15,622 nt of DNA. Source: JBMYZL01 sp049610385 (lineage in GTDB: Bacteria > Bacteroidota > Bacteroidia > Flavobacteriales_D > Sanyastnellaceae). How positions within the stretch are numbered: the stretch's first letter is position 1; each line of letters starts with the position of its first letter. The notes under the pieces are model-generated. The model saw only the letters and a program-made list of their open reading frames with translations. It had not been told where the DNA came from and did no database searches. Shown here piece by piece: positions 7,501 to 14,700 of the stretch. Location: contig JBMYZL010000035.1 of the NCBI GenBank assembly GCA_049610385.1, forward strand, positions 1-15,622, in the 5' to 3' direction. A program made the translations under genes and the position numbers.

Positions 7501-8889
7501 ATGGGCAAGAAAAAGGCGGATTTGATTGCCAAAATGAAGCCCAAATTCTTGGAATCTGGCAGCGAGTTGGGGCATGATCGGTCCCAATTGGAGAAAATTT
7601 GGAAGGACTGGGAGGCCTTTGCTTCATATGCCTTCAACAAGTCGCACAGCACTTGCTATGCTTGGGTGGCTTATCAGACCGCGTATCTTAAAGCAAATTA
7701 TCCCGCACAGTTTATGGCCGCGGTGTTGTCGAATAACATGAACGACATCAAACAAGTCACTTTGTTTATGGAGGAAAGTCGGCGCATGGGCATTCCGGTC
7801 AAGGGGCCATCTGTTAACGAATCGGCATTGAAGTTTCGGGTCAATGAAGAAGGAGCGATTCGCTTCGGGTTGGGCGCGGTGCGTGGAGTTGGTGGAGGTG
7901 CGGTGCAGTCCATTGTGGACAACCGGGAGCAGGATGGATTGTACGTCAGCCTGTTTGATTTTTCTCGCAGGGTGAATCCAAAAGACGTCAACAAGCGGGT
8001 ATATGAAGCTTTGGCTTGGGGTGGGGGATTCGATGGTTTTCAGGGCCTTCACCGCGCCCAGTATTTTGCACAAGACGACAAAGGAAGAACGCTCATTGAA
8101 TTGGCAGCGAGATACGGTGCTGGGCACCAAGAGACGAAGATGTCGGCCCAAGTTTCTTTGTTCGGGGATTCTGAGGTGGAGATGCCAGAACCTTCGATTC
8201 CGGTTTGTGAACCATGGGATGCCATGGACGCCCTTGCGAAGGAGAAGGATGTGATTGGTGTTTACATCTCAGGACACCCCCTTGACAAATTTCGATTCGA
8301 AGTTCAACACTTGTGTACCCCTTCTGATGGGTTGCAAGTCTTGACCGACGCTCTGTCATGGAGAGGAAAGGAGTTGCGGTTTGCAGGGCGAGTCATTGAA
8401 GCCCAACACCGCATTTCCAAAGCAGGAAAACCATTTGGCTCGTTTGCGCTTGAGGATTACCATCACAGCGAGCGATTCATGCTTTTTGGCGAGGACTATT
8501 TGAAATTCAAGGATTACTTGGTCGAGGGGTGGTTCATTTTTGTGCGTGGAACGGTCGAACAGCGACGATTCAGAGAGGATCCGAATGATGTTGAATTCAA
8601 GGTCAAAGGAGTAGAATTGTTGGCCGATGTCCGAGAAAAAATGGTGGGTCGATTGCGACTGATGTTGGATTTGGTGAGGTTGGATGAAATGCAGCTGAAT
8701 GCTTTGACTGATTTGGTCGATCAACATCCCGGTGGAATCGGGTTGACCCTGGACATCACGGATCAAGAATCTCAAATGACCATGAGCAGCCGCACACGGC
8801 GTGTGGCCATAACAGACGAATTCTTGGCAGGTCTCGAAGAATTGATGGGCCAGGGAGGGGTCGCCTGGCGAGTTGAACTCAAGAAGTGA
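4597..8889 (+). CDS. dnaE: DNA polymerase III alpha subunit with fused 3'-5' exonuclease
   Basis: The replicative DNA polymerase, 1430 aa. Residues 1 to about 195 are a DnaQ/ExoI-like DEDDh exonuclease: D6 and E8 in DTETTG, D105 in HNIEFD, and H170 with D175 in HDAAYD. From about 240 comes the PHP domain (HLHVHS at 245-250), then the C-family polymerase core with GPGRGS at 613-618, PDIDIDF at 654-660 (catalytic D655 and D657) and the third Asp, D823, in LKMDFLG. A beta-clamp-binding motif QVSLFG sits at 1185-1190, and an OB domain begins near 1260. Fusion of proofreading to DnaE is known in Flavobacteria and relatives, so it is not a chimera artefact. The PHP metal site looks degenerate (S281 and NNSYY at 441-445 replace the usual His/Asp positions). 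A 93-bp gap with no terminator separates it from the SDR gene, so partial co-transcription is possible. Confidence 0.97.
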   Translation: MFLIYDTETTGLPRDWNAPLTDSENWPRLVQLAWQLHDGSGRLVSRGNRMVRPEGFTIPFNATKVHGITTERALEGGDPLGSVLADFEVDLAQATHVMGHNIEFDINIVGAEMYRMQRSLELLTSKPLIDSKDEATDFCAIPGGRGGQFKWPTLTELHEKLFGEPFAEAHDAAYDVDATAKCFFELCRLRVIRRPGLNNPEDIQYEAPTLEAANFADSTQSAGSGLTTPQQPVDVSSLDDVPFTHLHVHSQFSILQAVSKVDELVDAAVEMGMPALAIADSGNMMAAFQFVRSANKKGIKPIVGAELNVCRDRLDKSKKDDGYPVVFLAKNKAGYHRLAKLSSSAYTEGFYYVPRIDKALLDESNVEDIVVTTGGLFSEVPSLILNVGEAQAEEAFLWWKAQFGENFFAELNRHGLEEEQVVNDTLLRFCEKHGVRYIAANNSYYTRKDQADAHDILLCVKDAANVSKPKRYIGKRGREFRFGMPNNEWYLKSPAEMKRLFADLPDAIHNVASIADACESFVLERDVLLPAFDIPASFRDPQDEEDGGKRGENAYLRHLTYEGAKSRYGTITEDIRQRLDFELETIANTGYPGYFLIVQDFTTAAREMGVSVGPGRGSAAGSAVAYCTGITNIDPIEYDLLFERFLNPERVSLPDIDIDFDDEGRGRVIDYVINKYGANQVAQIITYGTMAAKSSIRDTARVMELPLADADRIAKLMPDISLGKLFSLEDKALKEKLRGNEGLEQANAIKKIAGSPGLEGQTLQTARVLEGSVRNTGIHACGVIITPSDITEFVPIATAKDSDMACTQFDNSVAEDAGLLKMDFLGLKTLTIIKDAVRNVKDSFGLELDPDSFPLDDEKTYALFQRGETIGIFQYESAGMQKYLKELRPTEFSDLIAMNALYRPGPLEYIPSFIRRKHGTEPITYDIDACEEYLHETYGITVYQEQVMLLSQKLAGFTKGEADTLRKAMGKKKADLIAKMKPKFLESGSELGHDRSQLEKIWKDWEAFASYAFNKSHSTCYAWVAYQTAYLKANYPAQFMAAVLSNNMNDIKQVTLFMEESRRMGIPVKGPSVNESALKFRVNEEGAIRFGLGAVRGVGGGAVQSIVDNREQDGLYVSLFDFSRRVNPKDVNKRVYEALAWGGGFDGFQGLHRAQYFAQDDKGRTLIELAARYGAGHQETKMSAQVSLFGDSEVEMPEPSIPVCEPWDAMDALAKEKDVIGVYISGHPLDKFRFEVQHLCTPSDGLQVLTDALSWRGKELRFAGRVIEAQHRISKAGKPFGSFALEDYHHSERFMLFGEDYLKFKDYLVEGWFIFVRGTVEQRRFREDPNDVEFKVKGVELLADVREKMVGRLRLMLDLVRLDEMQLNALTDLVDQHPGGIGLTLDITDQESQMTMSSRTRRVAITDEFLAGLEELMGQGGVAWRVELKK

Positions 8890-8938
8890 TTTTCTTCACA
8901 AAAAGGTGGAAAACTCCGTTGAATGAGCTGTTGTTTCA

Positions 8939-8970
8939 TTGGGTTGGACAGAGAATCGGTACTAAATTCG
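8939..8970 (+). promoter_or_regulatory. Putative Bacteroidota promoter of the thioredoxin gene
   Basis: TTGG at 8939-8942 is followed after 20 nt by TAAATTCG at 8963-8970, one mismatch from the -7 consensus TAnnTTTG. The expected transcript start near 8977 leaves about a 33-nt leader before the ATG at 9010. This also argues against the longer reading from 8923, whose first codons would lie upstream of the promoter. Confidence 0.45.
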
Positions 8971-9009
8971 CCTATTCAGAAAACAGAACCAGAGGAAAAA
9001 CACAAGCAC

Positions 9010-9327
9010 ATGGCTGTAGAATTCACCAACGATAACTTTGACGAGCTGGCCTTGCAAAGTGATCAACCGGTTGTCGTCGACTTTTGGGCAGAATGGTGCG
9101 GTCCTTGCCGCATGGTTGGGCCCATTGTTGAGGAATTGTCCAAGGAATATGATGGCAAAGCTGTTGTCGGGAAAGTCAATGTGGACCACCACAGTGAGAT
9201 CAGCATGAAATACGGTATCCGGAACATTCCCACCATCATCTTCTTGAAGAATGGCGAATTGGTGGACAAGAGCGTCGGAGCGGTGCCCAAAAACATTTTG
9301 ATGGAGAAGTTGGACGCCTTGCTCTAA
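9010..9327 (+). CDS. trxA: Thioredoxin
   Basis: A cytoplasmic dithiol-disulfide oxidoreductase of 105 aa that reduces protein disulfides and is recharged by thioredoxin reductase. The active site W29-C30-G31-P32-C33 follows the conserved strand VVVDFWAEW. D24 is the usual buried Asp, and P74 in RNIPT is the cis-proline beside the active site. Length and order match classical thioredoxin 1. An upstream ATG at 8923 would add 29 unrelated residues with no signal peptide character, so the Met of MAVEFT is chosen. It stands as its own unit between dnaE and the DUF58 gene, with a promoter-like sequence in front and hairpins behind. Confidence 0.95.
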   Translation: MAVEFTNDNFDELALQSDQPVVVDFWAEWCGPCRMVGPIVEELSKEYDGKAVVGKVNVDHHSEISMKYGIRNIPTIIFLKNGELVDKSVGAVPKNILMEKLDALL

Positions 9328-9343
9328 AAAATCGAATCTTTTC

Positions 9344-9410
9344 AATCGCTTCATTGCGATTCACAACGCGCAATTCCCGGTAAACTCATGAAAAGAGTTT
9401 CCGGGAATTG
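9344..9410 (+). terminator. Two hairpins after trxA
   Basis: A 6-bp hairpin (9344-9349 with 9356-9361) is followed by a long one, in which 9371-9387 pairs with 9395-9410: 10 bp plus 6 bp separated by a single bulged T, with a 7-nt loop. The large stem is strong, but the following sequence has few T residues, so it is either a weak or factor-aided terminator or a transcript-stabilising 3' structure. It ends 25 bp before the DUF58 start codon. Confidence 0.5.
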
Positions 9411-9435
9411 TTGCATTCAGTCGTAACTTTCCCAC

Positions 9436-10374
9436 ATGCCGATACCCTTGCATCGCCATCACATTGCTCGGTTGGGTCGACTGGAGTTTTTGGCGCGTTC
9501 CACGGTTGAGGGTTTCATCACGGGATTGCACAAAAGTCCGTTTCATGGCTTCAGTGTCGAGTTTGCGGAACATCGGCAATACAATCCTGGAGAGTCGACC
9601 CGACACATGGATTGGAAATTGTTCGCTCGAACGGAGAAACTGTTTTTGAAACGGTTTGAGGAGGAGACCAATCTTCGGGCTCATGTTGTCTTGGATGTGT
9701 CTTCTTCGATGTGGTATCCATCCGGTGTAGATCCAGATGGTCCGGATCTCAACAAAATCAAATTTTCGATATATGCGGCGGCCTCCTTGATGGAGTTGTT
9801 TCGTCGGCAGCGAGATGCCATCGGGTTGAGCTTTTTTGGAGAGGATTTGCAAACGCATACGCCAGCGCGCTCTTCCGCTGCTCATCACCGTGGATTGATT
9901 CACTTGTTGGAAGATCTTTTGGATCGATCGGCCGATGCTCCTGCAATTCGAACATCCGGTCCAGAGGCGTTGCATGCCATTGCGGAAGCCACACCGAGGA
10001 GGGCCTTGATCATTTTGTTCAGTGACATGTTTGACGGCCAAGAACGAGCAGATGCATGGTTCGATGCCTTGCAGCACATGCGTCACAACAAACATGAGGT
10101 AGTGGTCTTTCAGGTGCTGGACGAGGCCACTGAAGGGCGATTCGATTTTGACAACCGGCCGACTGTTTTTCGTGATTTGGAGACTGGCGATGAGGTTCGA
10201 TTGCATCCTGAGGAAGTACGTTCCATCTACTTGGAGCGCATGAATTCAGTGCGTCAAAATTTGCGTGATCGATGTACACAGAACCAAATTGATCTCGTGG
10301 AGGTGGACATTGAATCAGGTCTTGAAGCGGTTCTGAGTGCCTATTTGTTGAAGAGACAACGCATGCGGGTGTGA
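9436..10374 (+). CDS. DUF58 / vWA-like domain protein
   Basis: A 312-aa protein of the DUF58 family. The hallmark stretch with R47-x-Y-x-PG and DWKLFAR at 59-65 is present, followed by a von Willebrand A-like region that opens with the MIDAS-type motif D87-V-S89-S-S91. No signal peptide or membrane segment is seen, so it is probably cytoplasmic. DUF58 proteins usually sit beside a MoxR AAA+ ATPase and BatA/BatB-type vWA membrane proteins, where they are thought to act in metal-dependent protein assembly or the cell envelope. None of those partners lies in this window; the neighbours are thioredoxin and a glycosyltransferase. The start is placed at the first Met of the frame that precedes the conserved N-terminal region (RLGRLEFLARSTVEGFITG). 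The biochemical role of the family is unproven. Confidence 0.85.
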   Translation: MPIPLHRHHIARLGRLEFLARSTVEGFITGLHKSPFHGFSVEFAEHRQYNPGESTRHMDWKLFARTEKLFLKRFEEETNLRAHVVLDVSSSMWYPSGVDPDGPDLNKIKFSIYAAASLMELFRRQRDAIGLSFFGEDLQTHTPARSSAAHHRGLIHLLEDLLDRSADAPAIRTSGPEALHAIAEATPRRALIILFSDMFDGQERADAWFDALQHMRHNKHEVVVFQVLDEATEGRFDFDNRPTVFRDLETGDEVRLHPEEVRSIYLERMNSVRQNLRDRCTQNQIDLVEVDIESGLEAVLSAYLLKRQRMRV

Positions 10375-10444
10375 TTCCGTTAAAGCGCTTGGGTGTGTTT
10401 AAGGTGAATTGGTCTCTTATTATTTTCGTTTTGTGGGTTTTTGG

Positions 10445-10452
10445 TAACTTTC
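10445..10452 (+). promoter_or_regulatory. Possible -7 element before the glycosyltransferase gene
   Basis: TAACTTTC differs at one position from TAnnTTTG and lies 27 bp before the ATG at 10480, in an otherwise AT-rich 105-bp gap after the DUF58 gene. No good -33 box at the usual distance was found. The same octamer occurs at 9424-9431, only 4 bp before the DUF58 start, where it is too close for a standard leader. Confidence 0.25.
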
Positions 10453-10479
10453 GACTGAGTGCATGCGTAAGCCCGCCAC

Positions 10480-11409
10480 ATGAAAGATTTTTCTTTTGCC
10501 CCAGTCGTTGTCCCCCAAAACGGTTTTGCCGTTTTGCCGCAATCTTGTGTGCACTTGTATGCGGAGTTGGAGACACCAATTTTGACTTTTGCTTGTGGCG
10601 CATCCAACGAAGTGCGCGAGAGGCTTATTGAATTGGAGAGGCAAGGCCAAATCCGCCTCATCGATCGTGAACATTCGGACCTGTTGACGTCGATGGAAAT
10701 GCGCAACTTGGCCAGCCATTTGGTGGAGACTGATTTCATTCTTTACCTGGACTCCGATGTGCGGGTAACACGACAGGGAATCATGGATTTGATCCAAAGT
10801 GCTGAAGACGCCAACGCTCATTTCGTATCTCCCATGCTAACGCGCAACGGCCGAGTGCGTTTTGGAGGGTTCCAATTGCGCTCCATCCACCGGGCAAATG
10901 GTGACCTCGGCAGATTGAAACTTTTCGATCGCGATGTCAACTGCAAAGCTTCAGAAGTTGCACCCGGCATCATTCAATCTGATGGGGTGGACTTCAGCTG
11001 TTTTCTGGCACGAACGCAAACTTTGAAAGATGCCTTCAAAGGATGGGATGAGCGCATGTTGGGACTTGAAATCTTCGATTTTGCCTTGCGTGCTCGATTC
11101 CACAAATTGGACGTGATTGTGAATTCATACGTACGATTTGAAAGCTGCTCAGTTCAATCTTTTGATACAGCAGACCGGGTATATCGCGCCTTCTGCAGCG
11201 CAGATCCATTTCGTATGCTTGCGAAGGATGCATTTGAGTTCAAGTGGTCTGCGAGTGTTCCGATGGACAACTCCATGCCTCGGGCTCGGAAACGCGATGT
11301 TTTCTTGCGTCGGTCATTGCAGCATCGCATTGACAATGCTTTGACGAGAATCGCTCGTTATCAAGCACCTGAGCCCAAGTCTCCTTGGCGAGAGCTCTTG
11401 CTCGGGTGA
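10480..11409 (+). CDS. Family-2-like glycosyltransferase
   Basis: A 309-aa predicted GT-A fold glycosyltransferase. The core signature is FILYLDSDVRV at 86-96, where D91-S-D93 is the metal- and nucleotide-sugar-binding DXD motif. Further on, WDERMLGLEIFDFALRAR at 189-206 resembles the acceptor-side ED loop of GT2 enzymes, with E197 and D200. There is no signal peptide or membrane segment. The first 20 residues contain a run of small hydrophobic residues consistent with the opening strand of the fold, which supports the chosen start. No polysaccharide or wall cluster surrounds it, so donor and acceptor are unknown. It stands alone between the DUF58 gene and the tRNA. The family call is fairly sure; specificity is not. 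Confidence 0.75.
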   Translation: MKDFSFAPVVVPQNGFAVLPQSCVHLYAELETPILTFACGASNEVRERLIELERQGQIRLIDREHSDLLTSMEMRNLASHLVETDFILYLDSDVRVTRQGIMDLIQSAEDANAHFVSPMLTRNGRVRFGGFQLRSIHRANGDLGRLKLFDRDVNCKASEVAPGIIQSDGVDFSCFLARTQTLKDAFKGWDERMLGLEIFDFALRARFHKLDVIVNSYVRFESCSVQSFDTADRVYRAFCSADPFRMLAKDAFEFKWSASVPMDNSMPRARKRDVFLRRSLQHRIDNALTRIARYQAPEPKSPWRELLLG

Positions 11410-11434
11410 TTTTTTGCAAAACGGGCATCAAAAT

Positions 11435-11467
11435 TTTGTTCTCAAAACAGAAAATGTCGTATCTTTG
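11435..11467 (+). promoter_or_regulatory. Consensus Bacteroidota promoter of tRNA-Asp
   Basis: TTTG at 11435-11438 and TATCTTTG at 11460-11467 are separated by 21 nt. Both boxes match the Bacteroidota sigma consensus (TTTG / TAnnTTTG) exactly, and the tRNA begins 38 nt after the -7 box. This is the clearest promoter in the window. Confidence 0.8.
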
Positions 11468-11505
11468 CGCACCGCTACAAATGAGTAGTAACACTGTTGT
11501 GAAAC

Positions 11506-11582
11506 GGTCTGGTAGTTCAGTTGGTTAGAATACATGCCTGTCACGCATGGGGTCGCGAGTTCGAGTCTCGTCCAGACCGCCA
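11506..11582 (+). tRNA. tRNA-Asp (anticodon GTC) with encoded CCA
   Basis: A full cloverleaf. Acceptor arm 11506-11512 pairs perfectly with 11572-11578, the discriminator base is G (11579, typical of Asp tRNAs), and CCA is encoded at 11580-11582. The D arm carries GTTC...GAAT, the anticodon stem is CATGC/GCATG (11533-11537 and 11545-11549), and the loop CTGTCAC has anticodon GTC at 11540-11542. The T arm has the loop TTCGAGT. It decodes GAC and GAU. Confidence 0.98.
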
Positions 11583-11593
11583 ACACACTTTCG

Positions 11594-11632
11594 AAAGCCT
11601 TGTAAGTCAATGACTTGCGAGGCTTTTTCTTT
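11594..11632 (+). terminator. Intrinsic terminator of tRNA-Asp
   Basis: A 15-bp stem (11594-11608 with 11612-11626, two G-T wobbles) has a 3-nt loop and runs into a T tract ending near 11632. It starts 12 bp after the CCA end of the tRNA. Confidence 0.9.
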
Positions 11633-11661
11633 GCCGGGTTTGGACCATGATTCTAACATAG

Positions 11662-11690
11662 AAAAAAGCGGGGGCCATCGCCCCCGCTTT
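11662..11690 (-). terminator. Intrinsic terminator of the large modular protein gene
   Basis: A perfect 11-bp GC-rich stem (11665-11675 with 11680-11690) encloses a 4-nt loop. Read on the minus strand it is followed by six T residues. It lies 28 bp after the stop of the minus-strand gene and converges with the tRNA-Asp terminator. Confidence 0.9.
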
Positions 11691-11717
11691 CCCATTCTAA
11701 CCAAAGCCAGATCGTTT

Positions 11718-14700
11718 TCAGTCGCAGGACTGAGCGAAGTTGGCCAAGAAGCTCAGCAGGTCGGATGATGTAACAAAGCCATCACCGTTCAAGTCACCCG
11801 CCAGGTAGACGCAGCTGCCATCGTCGAAGAGCGCCGTTGGATCGTAGTTGCATGCACCTTCATACGTACATCCCAAATCGTCCAAGGTGTATACGCCGGT
11901 GTCTTCACATGGTTCATTTGCTTCACCTGGGGTTGGTACTGTGTAGCATCCGTTTCCGTAGTAGTCAAACGACTGCGAGTACTCACCCAAAGACGGCATC
12001 AAGGTCACCATTCGGATATCCCCATTCGGATCGCCGAGAACGATGATGTCTCCGCCACTGGACAAACCACTACCGAAGCTGCCTTCTGCATCTTCATAGC
12101 CCAACCAGTAGCCACCGGATTCAATGATAACGTCCTCGAACGTCAGGTCTGTCAATGCCGTGTTGTCGTCGAGCATGAAGCCCTCCAACGAACAAGGGTA
12201 GTCGCCGTCATTGTATAATTCGATGTAGTCCTCAGGCTCCCCGCTGGTATGACCCTCCGAGATGTAGACGTTGTCCAACGAGCATGGCTGGTATTCCGCA
12301 GAGGAGTCCAAGGCATATGCTGTCAGCGTACCCGATATCTCATTGGACGTTACGAGGTACGGGATGCCATTTGGTGAATCTTCAGCAGATACGAACACGA
12401 GGCCTTCGGGCCCGAGGTCACCTGCAGCGCCTGGATCAGCAACGAGGTCTCCATCCGGGACACTGAAGTCACGGTTGCTCAAGTAGCGCTCGTACTGCGG
12501 TGCTGCTGGGTCGGTGATGTCGTAAACCATAACACCGGATACCCGCTCAAGGCCGATGAAGGCATACGTGCGGCCGTTCATGGTGCCGATGTCGATGCCT
12601 TCAGGCTCAGGTCCCTTGTCATCAGAACGGTTGTCGAAACTGCCGTTGGAATCGTTGGTGCTGTTGAAATCCAATGGCAACAGCTCAGCAGTAATCTGCT
12701 CGAAGTCATCACCAGAATCGTAGACCAGTTGACCATCGGTCGTGAAGATCGAGAACGAACGCGCTCCGTACGAATAGATCTCGTCGTAATCACCGTCGCC
12801 GTCTGTATCCCCCATCGTCGTGGTTGTCTTGAGACGTCCAAGGTTTTCATCCAATTGGAGGGTCGCTGCATCAGGGAAGGCGATGGAATCCAACAACAAG
12901 TCCTTTACGCGATCCTCTTCAGACCAGCTGTCGTAATCACGCGCATCCCCTTCGTTTGCCAATACCAAGTACTCGATGCCACCGGCCTCGTATGCATGAA
13001 TCGCATCAGGTTGATACATTCCCTTGATGGGCCAGTTGGCGATGTTGATCATGCCGTCTTCGTTTGAGACGTCCAATGCATTTTCCGGTAAGCTGTGGTC
13101 CTTGAAACCAAGTCCCCAGATGTCCTCTACGCTTTGCGTTGCCATATCGATCACAACCATGCAGTTGTTCTCTTGGCAGCTGACATAGAGCTTCGAGTCG
13201 CTCGAGTTAAATGCGGCGTACTCAGGTTCCAAATCCTGCGCGATGCTCGCACCTGGACCGAATATGCGCACACTTTCATCCAACATATCAGCTGTGATGC
13301 TCTCGAAGCCGACCTGTGTGGAAACTGGTGATTGTGGGTTGCTGACGTCGACAAGCGTGACAGAGCCAACCGGGTCAATGGTGTACGTGTCATTTGGCTG
13401 GCCTTCATTGCTCACTGCCAAAGTCATTCCGTTATTTGAAATCGTAATGGCGTCCGGCAAGAACCCGGCTGGGCTCGAGCTCACAAAGTTTCCGTCCACA
13501 TCGTAGATGACTACATTTCCTGTAACACCAACTTCGGCAGCTTCAATCGCGACGGCTACGTAGTCATCAAAGACCACCAATCCATTCGCACTCGCCCCGA
13601 ACTCGGTGGCGTCCATCGCAAAGAGGAAGGTGAGGGAGTCTGGATTGGACATGTCCAATGCTTGCACCGATGCTTCTGCCGCATTCACAAAGAACAATCG
13701 CTGTGTGCCTGCGTGGTAATCAACGATTTCAGCTGCACCGGCATCCCAAATCCCCGTCTGGTAAGTGCCCGAGACTTCCGCTGATACATTCGACAACCAG
13801 CAGCTTCCGTCTTCAATGGTCGCGTTGGGATTGAAGTTCTCAGCTGCAGGATCTGTGCACCCTTCCACGTCTTCGTTTTCGTCGCATATGCCATCGCCGT
13901 CAGCGTCGTTGATGCAATTGCCATCGCAATCGGTGATGCCATCAGAATACGTGCAGCTTGAATCATCTGCCACTGCATCAGGGTTGTAGTTGCATGCCAA
14001 TTCGTCGGTGCAACCGAGGGTTCCGCACGCAGCATTTGCCTCACCAGGAGTAGGAGTGGTGTAGCACCCAACGCCCTCTGCGTCATAGCTCACGGACAAA
14101 TCACCTACAGAAGGACCTGCGTCAACAATGAGCATGTTGCCCGCTGGATCAGCGAGTACCACAATGTCTCCGCCGCTTGAGAGTCCGCTACCGAAGCTAC
14201 CTTCTTCGTCCTCATAGCCCAACCAGTATCCACCGGCCTCTATTACTACTTCTCCAAACGTAAAGTCTTCGAGGGCGGTGTTGTCATCCAGTTGGAAGCC
14301 GGTGAGCATACACGTGGCTCCGCTGTTGTAAATCTCGATGTAATCCTCAGGATCACCGCTCGTGTGGCTCTCGCTGACGTAGACGACTCCCAATTCACAC
14401 AACGGCACTTCTGGGTCTTCATTTTCATCGCAGATGCCGTCGTTGTCAGCATCGTTTATGCAATTGCCATCGCAATCGGTGATGCCATCAGCGTACGTGC
14501 AGCTTGAATCGTCAGTATCTGCCTCAGCGTTGTAGTTACAGGCCAGTTCGTCAGTGCAGCCGAGTGTTCCGCACGAAGCATTGGCCTCACCTGGGGTTGG
14601 TACTGTGTAGCACCCAACGCCCTCTGCGTCATAGCTCACGGACAAATCACCTACGGAAGGACCTGCATCAACAATGAGCATGTTGCCCGCTGGATCAGCG

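Noticed and set aside
8923..9009. 29-residue N-terminal extension of thioredoxin
   Set aside because: It is not a signal peptide or known domain, and a promoter-like sequence overlaps it; the Met at 9010 gives a standard 105-aa thioredoxin.
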